This document shows positions 1 through 5,299 of a DNA stretch of 5,350 nucleotides, in pieces. The translations under genes and the position numbers were made by a program. The DNA comes from Planctomycetota bacterium (lineage in GTDB: Bacteria > Planctomycetota > Phycisphaerae > WQYP01), in NCBI GenBank assembly GCA_021828935.1, contig JAJZCU010000187.1, positions 1 to 5,350 of the forward strand. The letters run 5' to 3'. Under the pieces are notes generated by a model that was given only the letters and a program-made list of their open reading frames with translations, did no database searches and was not told where the DNA came from. The first letter of the stretch is position 1, and every line of letters begins with the position of its first letter.

Positions 1-357
1 TGCGCCTACCGAAGCCACCATCGCCGTAAACAGGCTCATCTCGCCCACCTTCAGGCGCACCTTGAATCTTGTGATATTAAAATTCCCGGAAATCACGCAG
101 CCGCTGGCGGCGGTGAACACAATCGGCACGCCGCTGTGATAATCGCCCACGCCCGGATCATTTTCCGTCAACCAGCCCACCACGGACCCCTTGAGCCGCT
201 GGCCGGTCAGCGTGCCGTTGCCGAAGCCGTTGTCCTCGAAACCCTCTGAATCCTGCTCGCGAAATTCCTCATCCAATTCGCAATCATACACCTTGGCGGT
301 AACGCCCGCGGGCAAAGTGATGGTGGCCGAAAGGCCGGTCAATGGAACCGTGCTCAT
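1..357 (-). CDS. Probable phage tail-tube (major tail) protein, 3' end missing
   Basis: The reading frame opens with ATG at 357 and stays open for 119 codons to the left edge, so the C-terminus is outside the window. A strong Shine-Dalgarno AAGGAG (364-369 on the complement) lies 6 nt before the ATG and fixes the start. The N-terminus (MSTVPLTGLSATITLPAGVT) is followed by an acidic stretch at about residues 28-42. Then come alternating short hydrophobic strands, including LTGQRLKGSVVGW (50-62) and ISGNFNITRFKVRLKVGEM (89-107), which look like a beta-sandwich. I see no signal peptide or membrane segment. The tail-tube call rests mainly on position: in siphovirus-type phages the gene after the tail terminator normally encodes the tube subunit that polymerises around the tape measure. 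The sequence itself does not show a motif I can name, so another small tail protein is possible. It lies 64 nt after the upstream gene, in the same direction. Confidence 0.5.
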   Translation of the reverse strand, partial: MSTVPLTGLSATITLPAGVTAKVYDCELDEEFREQDSEGFEDNGFGNGTLTGQRLKGSVVGWLTENDPGVGDYHSGVPIVFTAASGCVISGNFNITRFKVRLKVGEMSLFTAMVASVGA

Positions 358-363
358 AGTTTA

Positions 364-369
364 CTCCTT
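364..369 (-). promoter_or_regulatory. Strong ribosome binding site of the tail-tube gene
   Basis: The minus strand reads AAGGAG, 6 nt (taaact) and then the ATG at 357. It is the best ribosome binding site in the phage cluster, which fits a structural protein needed in many copies. Confidence 0.75.
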
Positions 370-421
370 CAAAAAATACTGAACGGTCGACACCCACAAC
401 GGCGGCAACCCAAGCCCGCGA

Positions 422-832
422 CTACATTGTTTCATACACAAGAAATGTAAAATCCACCGACGCCTGATACACGTCATTATCCGGGCCGTCATGCGGCAGA
501 TGCGTCACCGAAGGGCCCGCGGATTGCATCGCGGAAATCAGCGCGCCCTGCGTCAACGGGAACGCCTGCCCGTCGAACAGCGCGCCGACCGCCTCAACCA
601 TGGCCAACGCCGCCGCCGCGGATTCGGCAAACCCCGCAAATGTCACATCATATTGTTGCACCCGCTGGCCCCCGAAGGCGTGCCGCGCCGCCGCCGGTTT
701 TGTTATGATTTGGTAATAGGGAAACGCCGCGGTTTCCGGCGCCGCCCCCAGCCACGGCCCGCTTGTGGCCAGCACCGTAAGCGTGGCATCAGCCTGGCAT
801 TGGGCCACCAGCCCTTGCAGCAATGCCTGCAT
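422..832 (-). CDS. Phage tail terminator-like protein (DUF3168-like)
   Basis: This 136-residue protein has the size and pattern of DUF3168 / SPP1 gp17 / HK97 gp9-type tail terminators. These form a ring that caps the tail tube and joins it to the head-neck complex. An N-terminal helix (MQALLQGLVAQCQADATLTV, 1-20) is followed by FPYYQI (37-42), the typical 'low-complexity turn then PY' strand. YDVTFAGFAES (61-71) and a long helix (about 72-86) follow, and the closing strand is VYQASVDFTFLVYE (121-134). The family normally shows this alternation of helix, strand, helix and final strand. The ATG at 832 has GGGAG 5 nt upstream. The gene sits 33 nt after the head-closure gene, in the position expected for a terminator. 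The family assignment is by pattern and gene order; no catalytic residues exist to confirm it. Confidence 0.7.
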   Translation of the reverse strand: MQALLQGLVAQCQADATLTVLATSGPWLGAAPETAAFPYYQIITKPAAARHAFGGQRVQQYDVTFAGFAESAAAALAMVEAVGALFDGQAFPLTQGALISAMQSAGPSVTHLPHDGPDNDVYQASVDFTFLVYETM

Positions 833-865
833 GGTTGCTCCCGCAAATTAAAAACAAAAGGGGCA

Positions 866-1195
866 TTATTCAGGAAGAATCTGTTCGACATAAATGGCCG
901 TCACGGCGCCGCGGTCGCCCAGGTCGTTAATGAAGCGCACATGATAATAAAATGTGCCGTCATACAGCCGGTCGCCCACGGCGCTTTGCGGCGTGCCCGG
1001 AGTGAGGACCACATGGGAAATGGCCATGCCCCGCCGGCCAAATTCAGCAATGGCGTGGCCACGGGCCGTCAAAATGGTCGCCGCGATATTAGTTAGCAAT
1101 GGCTGCCAGGCGCGTACAACGCCGCCCATGGGGTCCTGCGTCACAGCCGCGCGCTGGATGCTCACCGTGTGGCGGCATAACAGGCTTAACGTCAT
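866..1195 (-). CDS. Phage head-closure / head-tail joining protein (SPP1 gp16-like)
   Basis: This 109-residue protein matches the Phage_H_T_join type (SPP1 gp16, HK97 gp7-like stopper). These small beta-barrel proteins dock under the connector ring and close the DNA channel. Visible landmarks are the opening HTVSIQR (9-15), DPMGGVVRAW (21-30), a central strand with an ATILTARG turn (39-46), and GDRLYDGTFYYHVRFINDLGDRG (74-96), which leads to the final strand YVEQI (102-106). The length is normal for the family. Its ATG (1193-1195) overlaps the TGA of the upstream connector gene by 4 bp (ATGA), and I see no strong Shine-Dalgarno. Translation is therefore probably coupled to the connector, which suits two proteins that assemble in sequence. 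Confidence 0.75.
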   Translation of the reverse strand: MTLSLLCRHTVSIQRAAVTQDPMGGVVRAWQPLLTNIAATILTARGHAIAEFGRRGMAISHVVLTPGTPQSAVGDRLYDGTFYYHVRFINDLGDRGAVTAIYVEQILPE

Positions 1196-2025
1196 ACCAC
1201 CACGTCCCGATATGGGTTTAATAAGGCCAGAATTTCCGGCGTGAAGAACAAAGTGCCGGGCCGCACTGCGTATTCATATCCAATGGTTTTGCCCATGCTT
1301 TCCCGGAGCTTGGTTAAGTCGGGTTGGTTGTAGATGTTGGCTGTCAGCAGCCCCGTGGCCAGTTGCACGTCATTGGGCACGGCCATGCCGCACAGCGCGC
1401 AACCGGCGGCATGGTTGTTGGCAAATGTTGCGGTAAAGGTTCCCGGCGCCACGACGGTCACGGTGACAACTTCTTCCGCGGCCGTCGCGCTGTCAATAAT
1501 TAAAACGCTGCCCACGCCAATCTGCCACGGCTGCCCATTGGCGTACCCCGTGGTCAGGGCCGGCGTAACAGTCGCCGGCCCGGCCGCGATGGCGCCCACG
1601 CTGGTGGTCAGAAAGCCATAGCCCGCGTAATAATCAACTTGGGTAACATCCACGCCCCAGCCTGGAAATGTCATGGCGGCGGCATATTCAGTAAAAAAGG
1701 CCCCCGGCACCGCCGGCTTGAACGCCACGCGCCCCAGTTGCGGCCGCACATCAAAGTTGTCCGGGGTGTAGAGCAGCACATTGGGCTGTTCAGGATAAAC
1801 TGTGACGGAATTTAGCTGCACAACGGGCGCGTGCCGCAGCATCAGCCACGGCTGCGTGGAGGCGTCATACAATTCAACATACCGCCCCACCGCGAACGGC
1901 TGCCGACAATACTTTTCCACCGCCGCGCTGGCCGCGGAGACAAGCGTTGTCAGCAAAGCGTCGCTGTTGGTATCGGTGATGCGCAGCAGCGCCTTGGCAT
2001 AATTGAGGTTAATTAAATCCGCCAT
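1192..2025 (-). CDS. Phage head-tail connector protein (HK97 gp6 / SPP1 gp15-like) with an inserted domain
   Basis: This 277-residue adaptor is expected to form a ring below the portal and carry the neck. The N-terminus, LINLNYAKALLRITDTNSD (4-22), and the following helix ending EKYCRQPF (37-44) are typical of the gp6-like family. A strand-rich part follows, with LRHAPVVQLNSVTVY (63-77), ending at YYAGY (132-136). The family's C-terminal helical part resumes at VPNDVQLATGLLTANIYN (216-233) and ends LLNPYRDVVV. Between them, at about 137-214, lies an extra beta-rich segment with IGVGSVLIIDS and a closing NNHAAGC. This makes the protein longer than the roughly 100-200 residues usual for the family. 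The ATG at 2025 has only a weak upstream GGGCGG-type site. It is the first gene of the phage run, and no portal or capsid gene precedes it. Confidence 0.8.
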   Translation of the reverse strand: MADLINLNYAKALLRITDTNSDALLTTLVSAASAAVEKYCRQPFAVGRYVELYDASTQPWLMLRHAPVVQLNSVTVYPEQPNVLLYTPDNFDVRPQLGRVAFKPAVPGAFFTEYAAAMTFPGWGVDVTQVDYYAGYGFLTTSVGAIAAGPATVTPALTTGYANGQPWQIGVGSVLIIDSATAAEEVVTVTVVAPGTFTATFANNHAAGCALCGMAVPNDVQLATGLLTANIYNQPDLTKLRESMGKTIGYEYAVRPGTLFFTPEILALLNPYRDVVV

Positions 2026-2047
2026 GCCGCCCGCATAGCCGCGGCAT

Positions 2048-2164
2048 GGGAGGGTAATGGGGGGTGGGCTTCCAGCCCGGCGTAGGTACGTCTAGGCCAA
2101 GATTTAATACTAAATGGCATGCGTGGGATATGGCGGCCAAGATGGCCACCCCCCATTGCCTCCC
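2048..2164. repeat. 117-bp element bounded by near-perfect inverted repeats with nested hairpins
   Basis: The left arm is GGGAGGGTAATGGGGGGTGG (2048-2067) and the right arm is CCACCCCCCATTGCCTCCC (2146-2164). They pair over 12 + 6 bp, interrupted only by a GT/G bulge. At the inner ends are two more hairpins: GGGCT-TCC-AGCCC (2066-2078) and GGCC-AAGAT-GGCC (2135-2147). Near the exact centre is ATTTA-ATAC-TAAAT (2102-2115). The word GGCCAAGAT occurs twice, at 2095-2103 and 2135-2143. The layout resembles a small non-coding mobile element, a REP/BIME-type intergenic repeat, or a structured RNA. No flanking target-site duplication is obvious, and the element encodes no protein. Confidence 0.6.
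2102..2115. repeat. AT-rich palindrome at the centre of the inverted-repeat element
   Basis: ATTTA-ATAC-TAAAT has 5-bp arms and a 4-nt loop in otherwise GC-rich DNA. Its centre lies within about 3 bp of the centre of the surrounding inverted repeat. It could melt easily, serve as a -10-like region on either strand, or simply be the loop of the larger fold. Confidence 0.45.
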
Positions 2165-2175
2165 CCGTCGTCTCC

Positions 2176-2188
2176 GCGCCCTGGGCGC
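2176..2188 (-). terminator. GC hairpin downstream of accA, possible weak terminator
   Basis: GCGCC-CTG-GGCGC forms a compact 5-bp GC stem 63 nt past the accA stop codon. It is not followed by a run of U on the minus strand, so it is not a classical intrinsic terminator. It might stabilise the mRNA 3' end. This is a structural observation only. Confidence 0.25.
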
Positions 2189-2251
2189 CTCAGCGGTTTA
2201 TTCTATAACCTTCCATCGGCGGCGCGCGTCCACGCAATCTGCGCTGCGCCC

Positions 2252-3304
2252 TTATTCTTCCGCCCCCGCAAGCACCGCGTCCGTCCCCAGACGGCGCAAT
2301 CGCTCATACCGCCGGTCCACCAATTTGTCGACCGGCAATTTCTTTAATTCCCGCAGCGTTTTATCAATGTATCTTTCCAGGGCGTCTCCCGCGCCGCGCG
2401 GGTTGCGGTGCGCCGCGCCCAGCGGCTCTTCAATAATTTCATCAATAATGCCCAGCCGCTTCAAGTGTCCGCTGGTAAGCTTCAACGCCTCCGCCGCTTC
2501 CGGCGCGTGCGCCGCCTCTTTCCACAAAATGGCGCTGCACCCCTCCGGCGATATCACGCTGTACCAGGCATACTGCAGCATGGCCAGACGATCTCCCACG
2601 CCGATGCCCAATGCCCCGCCCGATCCGCCCTCGCCAATGACCACGCACACAATGGGCGTGGGCAGCAGCGTCATTTCCCGCAGATTCACCGCGATGGCCT
2701 CCGCCACGCCACGCTCTTCGGACCCAATGCCCGGATACGCCCCCTGCGTGTCAATAAGCGTCACAATCGGCAGATGAAACTTCGCGGCAAACTGCATCTT
2801 TAGCAACGCCTTGCGATACCCTTCCGGATGGGCGCAACCAAAATTGCAGGCAATTTTTTCCTTCGTGTCGGCGCCTTTGTAGTGCCCCACCAGCATTACC
2901 TTGTGGCCGCCGATGCGCCCCGTGCCCGTGATGATTGCCTTGTCGTCGCCAAAGCGGCGGTCGCCGTGGAGTTCATCAAATTCCTTGACAAACATATTAA
3001 TGTAATCGCGGGTTTGCGGCCGCTGTGGATGCCGCGCCACCTGCACGGTTTCCCAGGCGCTTAAGTTTTGATATGTTTTTTTTAACAACGCCACCATGTT
3101 TTGGCGCAACTGCATGATTTCCGCGTTGTAATCAACGCCCTTTTCCTCCTGGATGTTCACCAGTTCCTGAATCTGTTTTTCCAACTGGCTGATGGGCTTC
3201 TCAAATTCCAGCGCATAGGAAGAGGCCGACCCCGTGCGCCCCGCGCCGGGCGCCCGTGCTTCTGAAGCAATTCCTGATTTGTTTTTCCCGGCATCCTTGG
3301 CCAT
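2252..3304 (-). CDS. accA: Acetyl-CoA carboxylase carboxyltransferase subunit alpha
   Basis: AccA pairs with AccD to move the carboxyl group from carboxybiotin on AccB to acetyl-CoA, giving malonyl-CoA. This is the committed step of fatty acid synthesis in the cytoplasm. The 350-residue protein shows the family from end to end. It has YALEFEKPISQLEKQIQEL (30-48, coiled), HPQRPQTRDYI (92-102), HGDRRFGDD (113-121) and FGCAHPEGYRKALLKMQFAAKF (155-176). The carboxyltransferase core follows with DTQGAYPGIGSEERG (185-199), IGEGGSGGALGIGVGDR (223-239), VISPEGCSAILWK (250-262), and EPLGAAHRNP (293-302) near the end. The ATG at 3304 has AAAGGA 7 nt upstream. Residues 1-29 are a low-complexity Ala/Gly/Ser extension compared with the roughly 320-residue E. 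coli protein. accD is not in the window, so accA stands apart from it, as is common. Identity is near certain. Confidence 0.97.
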   Translation of the reverse strand: MAKDAGKNKSGIASEARAPGAGRTGSASSYALEFEKPISQLEKQIQELVNIQEEKGVDYNAEIMQLRQNMVALLKKTYQNLSAWETVQVARHPQRPQTRDYINMFVKEFDELHGDRRFGDDKAIITGTGRIGGHKVMLVGHYKGADTKEKIACNFGCAHPEGYRKALLKMQFAAKFHLPIVTLIDTQGAYPGIGSEERGVAEAIAVNLREMTLLPTPIVCVVIGEGGSGGALGIGVGDRLAMLQYAWYSVISPEGCSAILWKEAAHAPEAAEALKLTSGHLKRLGIIDEIIEEPLGAAHRNPRGAGDALERYIDKTLRELKKLPVDKLVDRRYERLRRLGTDAVLAGAEE

Positions 3305-3311
3305 CCGCGAT

Positions 3312-3317
3312 TCCTTT
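3312..3317 (-). promoter_or_regulatory. Ribosome binding site of accA
   Basis: AAAGGA on the minus strand, 7 nt before the ATG at 3304. It supports the upstream start, and hence the N-terminal extension of about 29 residues before the conserved YALEFEKPI. Confidence 0.65.
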
Positions 3318-3324
3318 GCGCCCT

Positions 3325-3362
3325 AAAAAAAAAGACCAACCGTCCACAGTTTACATCGGTTG
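3325..3362 (-). terminator. Terminator-like hairpin with T9 tract in the accA leader (possible attenuator)
   Basis: On the minus strand CAACCG (3362-3357) can pair with CGGTTG (3342-3337). Three bases and nine T follow (3333-3325), just before the accA ribosome binding site. The stem is short (6 bp) and the loop long (14 nt), so it would be a weak terminator. A competing hairpin, ATCGG-CAA-CCGAT (3355-3367), uses the same bases, and the two cannot form together. This is the layout of an attenuator, but it matters only if transcription starts upstream of about 3367. A promoter at 3348-3377 would make it irrelevant. Confidence 0.3.
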
Positions 3363-3377
3363 CCGATCATGAATCAA
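3348..3377 (-). promoter_or_regulatory. Candidate accA promoter
   Basis: On the minus strand TTGATT (3377-3372) and TAAACT (3353-3348) are separated by 18 nt, each matching four of six sigma-70 consensus bases. The start would fall about 35 nt before the accA ATG. The spacer contains the inverted repeat ATCGG-TTG-CCGAT (3355-3367, written on the plus strand), which could be an operator. The match is modest. Confidence 0.3.
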
Positions 3378-3526
3378 CGATCAGCCGAATCAGTCATCGA
3401 TTTCTGGTTGAAAAGGCCGATTTACGCCGCCGGCAACCCGATTTTCGGCGCCCGCCCGCCGCCTTGGCCTCTGCGGCGCCTGTAAACGCCGGGCAGACCT
3501 GCACTCTGCAAGACGGCGCCAAAGAG

Positions 3527-3534
3527 TATACAAT
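3527..3534 (+). promoter_or_regulatory. Candidate -10 element for the transporter gene
   Basis: TATACAAT stands out in GC-rich DNA 27 nt before the TTG start of the transporter. No convincing -35 hexamer lies 16-18 nt upstream. The core GTATAC is self-complementary, so it also gives TATACT on the other strand and could serve accA as a distant divergent start. Confidence 0.3.
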
Positions 3535-3561
3535 ATCCGGCGGCTTTGGACGGAACACAAT

Positions 3562-5076
3562 TTGTCAGAAATTTCCCAGTATCCACAAGACGTGCCTGAA
3601 CAGCAGGAGGCGGACGCCACGGGGCTGGCCGGCGCCGCGCCTGCATTGCGCGGACCGTGGAAGGCCGGCGGGCCCATTGCGCGGCTTGGCAGCGCTCCCC
3701 AGGGGCCCGTCACCGTGAGAAAAGTGCTCACCCTGGCCACCCCCGCCATTGCCGAACAGGTGCTCGTGGGCATCATCGGCCTGACAGATACCGTGATCGC
3801 CGGCCATCTGCCCGGCAACGCCAACACGATCGCGTCCGCCGCCGCCGCCGTGGGATTAATGTCTTATCTGCAATGGTTCGCGGGTCTGATGACCAACGCC
3901 CTGGGTGTGGGCGCCACGGCCATTGTGGCCCGCTCCATAGGCGCCCGCCGCCCACGCGTGGCCAACCGGGTGGCGGGCACGTCCGTGGCGGCGGCTTTTG
4001 TTGTTAGCATTTTAACATCGGCCGCGCTGTTCATTTTTTCCAGACAGATCGTCTGGCTGTGCGGCCTGCGCGATTTGGCCGCCCTGTTTGCCGTGCAATA
4101 CCTGCGCATCATGGTCGTTACCATCAGCCTGCAAACCACGGCTCAAATTGGCATGGCGTGTTTGCGCGGCGCGGGCGACACCGTGCGCCCCATGGTACTC
4201 ATGGCCATGGTCATGCTGGTCAATGGATTGTTTTCGTTCACCTTTGCATTCGGCTGGTTCGGCATGCCCGCATGGGGCGTCCGCGGCGACGCCTTTGGCA
4301 CGCTGCTGGCCTATCTGGCTGGCGGCGCATCGGCCATTATCATCTTATTTTTCTCCAACAGCGTGCTGCGCATCCGGCTGCGTCACTTAAAAATTGTGCC
4401 CCATGTGCTGATGCGCGTGCTGCGCATCGGGATGCCCAGTTTCATGGAAGGCATGCTGCTGTGGTCGGGGCAATTCTTAATTGTCATGTTTGTCATTAAC
4501 GTGAATTCCGACCCCTACGGTTACACCATGGCCGCCCACAGCGCCGTGCTGCGCGTGGAAAGCATGGCCTTTCTGCCGGGCTTCGGATTTGGCATCGCGG
4601 CGTCGGCACTGGTGGGGCAATACCTTGGCGCCAATTTGCCCCGGCAGGCCTGGCGGGCCGCCTGGATTGCCACTACCATGGCGCTGGTCACCATGACCGT
4701 CATTGCCATACCCATGGTGTTTTTCCCCCGCTGGATGTTGGGCCTGATTGTCAATTCGCCGCCGGTGATTGCCGTGGGCGCGTGGCCCATGGTGCTGGCC
4801 GGCCTGGCCCAGCCCGGCTTTGCCGGCGCCATCGGTTTGGGCGCCGCACTTCGCGGCGCCGGCGAAACGGTCTGGCCCATGGTGGCCACCGTCAGCGGCA
4901 CCTTCGGCGTGCGCCTGGCCGTACTGGCCGTGGCGCTGCTGGTTCTCAAGCACGTTGGCTACACCTACGCCAATCTCACGGCGGTATGGATTGCCATTTT
5001 TATGGATTTGAATTATCGCGCCGTGGTGTGCCTGGTCATCTTTTTGAAAGGCCGGTGGCAGCGAAAGAAAGTGTAA
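3562..5076 (+). CDS. MATE-family multidrug/toxin efflux transporter
   Basis: This is an inner-membrane antiporter of the MATE (NorM/DinF) superfamily, which exports cationic drugs or metabolites in exchange for Na+ or H+. Hydrophobic segments fit 12 helices, starting near VLTLATPAIAEQVLVGIIGLTDTVIAG (55-81) and ending near 496. The two-fold internal repeat of MATE proteins is clear: LRGAGDTVRPM (201-211) is mirrored by LRGAGETVWPM (430-440). GATAIVARSIGARR (117-130) is mirrored by ASALVGQYLGAN (347-358). The frame opens at a TTG (3562) with only a weak upstream GGA and gives 504 residues. The first 51 are Pro/Gly/Ala-rich and precede helix 1. GTG at 3715, with AGGGG 9 nt upstream, would give 453 residues, the usual family length. 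High GC at third codon positions after about 3610 suggests the extension is at least partly translated. Substrate cannot be told from sequence. The gene diverges from accA and appears monocistronic. Confidence 0.9.
   Translation: MSEISQYPQDVPEQQEADATGLAGAAPALRGPWKAGGPIARLGSAPQGPVTVRKVLTLATPAIAEQVLVGIIGLTDTVIAGHLPGNANTIASAAAAVGLMSYLQWFAGLMTNALGVGATAIVARSIGARRPRVANRVAGTSVAAAFVVSILTSAALFIFSRQIVWLCGLRDLAALFAVQYLRIMVVTISLQTTAQIGMACLRGAGDTVRPMVLMAMVMLVNGLFSFTFAFGWFGMPAWGVRGDAFGTLLAYLAGGASAIIILFFSNSVLRIRLRHLKIVPHVLMRVLRIGMPSFMEGMLLWSGQFLIVMFVINVNSDPYGYTMAAHSAVLRVESMAFLPGFGFGIAASALVGQYLGANLPRQAWRAAWIATTMALVTMTVIAIPMVFFPRWMLGLIVNSPPVIAVGAWPMVLAGLAQPGFAGAIGLGAALRGAGETVWPMVATVSGTFGVRLAVLAVALLVLKHVGYTYANLTAVWIAIFMDLNYRAVVCLVIFLKGRWQRKKV
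3701..3717 (+). promoter_or_regulatory. Alternative ribosome binding site and GTG start of the transporter
   Basis: AGGGG (3701-3705) lies 9 nt before an in-frame GTG (3715-3717). Translation from here gives a protein opening VRKVLTLATP, a few residues before the first membrane helix, as in most MATE proteins. A perfect AGGAGG at 3605-3610 has no start codon at a proper distance and is probably only a coincidence of Gln-Glu-Ala codons. Confidence 0.4.
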
Positions 5077-5125
5077 AGGCGCAGGGCGGCGCCGCCAACG
5101 GGGCCGGCTGATTTCACCGGGTTAA

Positions 5126-5144
5126 CCGGCGGCTGAATCGCCGG
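5126..5144 (+). terminator. GC-rich hairpin after the transporter gene, possible terminator
   Basis: CCGGCG-GCTGAAT-CGCCGG gives a 6-bp all-GC stem with a 7-nt loop, 49 nt past the transporter stop codon. A second small hairpin, GGCG-TTG-CGCC (5144-5154), follows directly. There is no U run on the plus strand; the nearby A-tract (5164-5170) would be U on the minus strand, but on the wrong side of a plus-strand stop. It may be a factor-dependent stop or an mRNA-stabilising end. Confidence 0.35.
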
Positions 5145-5215
5145 GGCGTTGCGCCTGGGCTGATAAAAAAACTACCGCATAATTCGTCCTATTCTGCGTC
5201 GCGGCAATCCCGGCC

Positions 5216-5230
5216 GCCCCTTACCGGGGC
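5216..5230. repeat. GCCCC-TTACC-GGGGC hairpin, possible interspersed repeat core
   Basis: A 5-bp all-GC stem with a 5-nt loop, followed on the plus strand by TTT. Read on the minus strand it is GCCCCGGTAAGGGGC. My recollection is that similar 'GCCCCG-TA-GGGGC' intergenic hairpins recur in Verrucomicrobia and related genomes; this window holds only one copy, so the repeat nature is not shown here. Confidence 0.3.
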
Positions 5231-5299
5231 TTTGGATTAAATGCCAGACTAAACCCACCATTGAAATGCTTGTCATTCCCCACATCTTTTCGATTTTTT

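Larger units (their letters stand above)
2026..2251. other. Gene-free junction between accA and the phage-derived cluster
   Basis: No open frame here has a credible start and ribosome binding site. The stretch consists of the accA 3' flank (including a GC hairpin at 2176-2188), the inverted-repeat element at 2048-2164, and the short 5' leader of the connector gene. I see no integrase gene, tRNA fragment or convincing attachment-site duplication, and no clear -35/-10 pair for the phage genes. They may be transcribed by read-through from accA, or not at all. Confidence 0.6.

Noticed and set aside
491..1096. Plus-strand open frame of 201 codons
   Set aside because: It lies opposite the tail-terminator and head-closure genes, is very rich in Arg/His/Gln/Ala, and has no family signal. 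This is the usual antisense shadow of GC-rich coding DNA.
2026..2251. Prophage attachment site at the accA junction
   Set aside because: No tRNA end, no integrase gene, and no second copy of a core sequence is visible in the window, so an att site cannot be supported. The inverted repeats are not the direct-repeat form expected of attL/attR.
2064..2777. Plus-strand open frame of 237 codons
   Set aside because: It begins inside the inverted-repeat element and runs antisense through accA. Its translation is Ser/Arg/Pro-rich with no recognisable pattern, while accA on the other strand is certain.
3605..3610. Perfect AGGAGG as a transporter ribosome binding site
   Set aside because: The nearest in-frame start-like codon is CTG at 3625, 14 nt away, with no ATG or GTG at a proper distance. 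It is explained by the Gln-Glu-Ala coding sequence.
3390..3827. Minus-strand open frame of 145 codons between accA and the transporter
   Set aside because: It overlaps the start of the transporter and the divergent promoter region. Composition is irregular (Arg, Pro, Cys, Ala) and no known family is recognisable.
4477..4953. Minus-strand open frames of 142 and 158 codons under the transporter gene
   Set aside because: Gly/His/Ala-rich translations opposite a well-supported MATE gene; no domain pattern and no ribosome binding site that I can support.
5170..5283. Minus-strand 37-codon frame starting MWGMTSISMVG
   Set aside because: No Shine-Dalgarno sequence and an Arg-rich end that overlaps the GC hairpin. 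It is more likely part of a non-coding repeat than a small protein.
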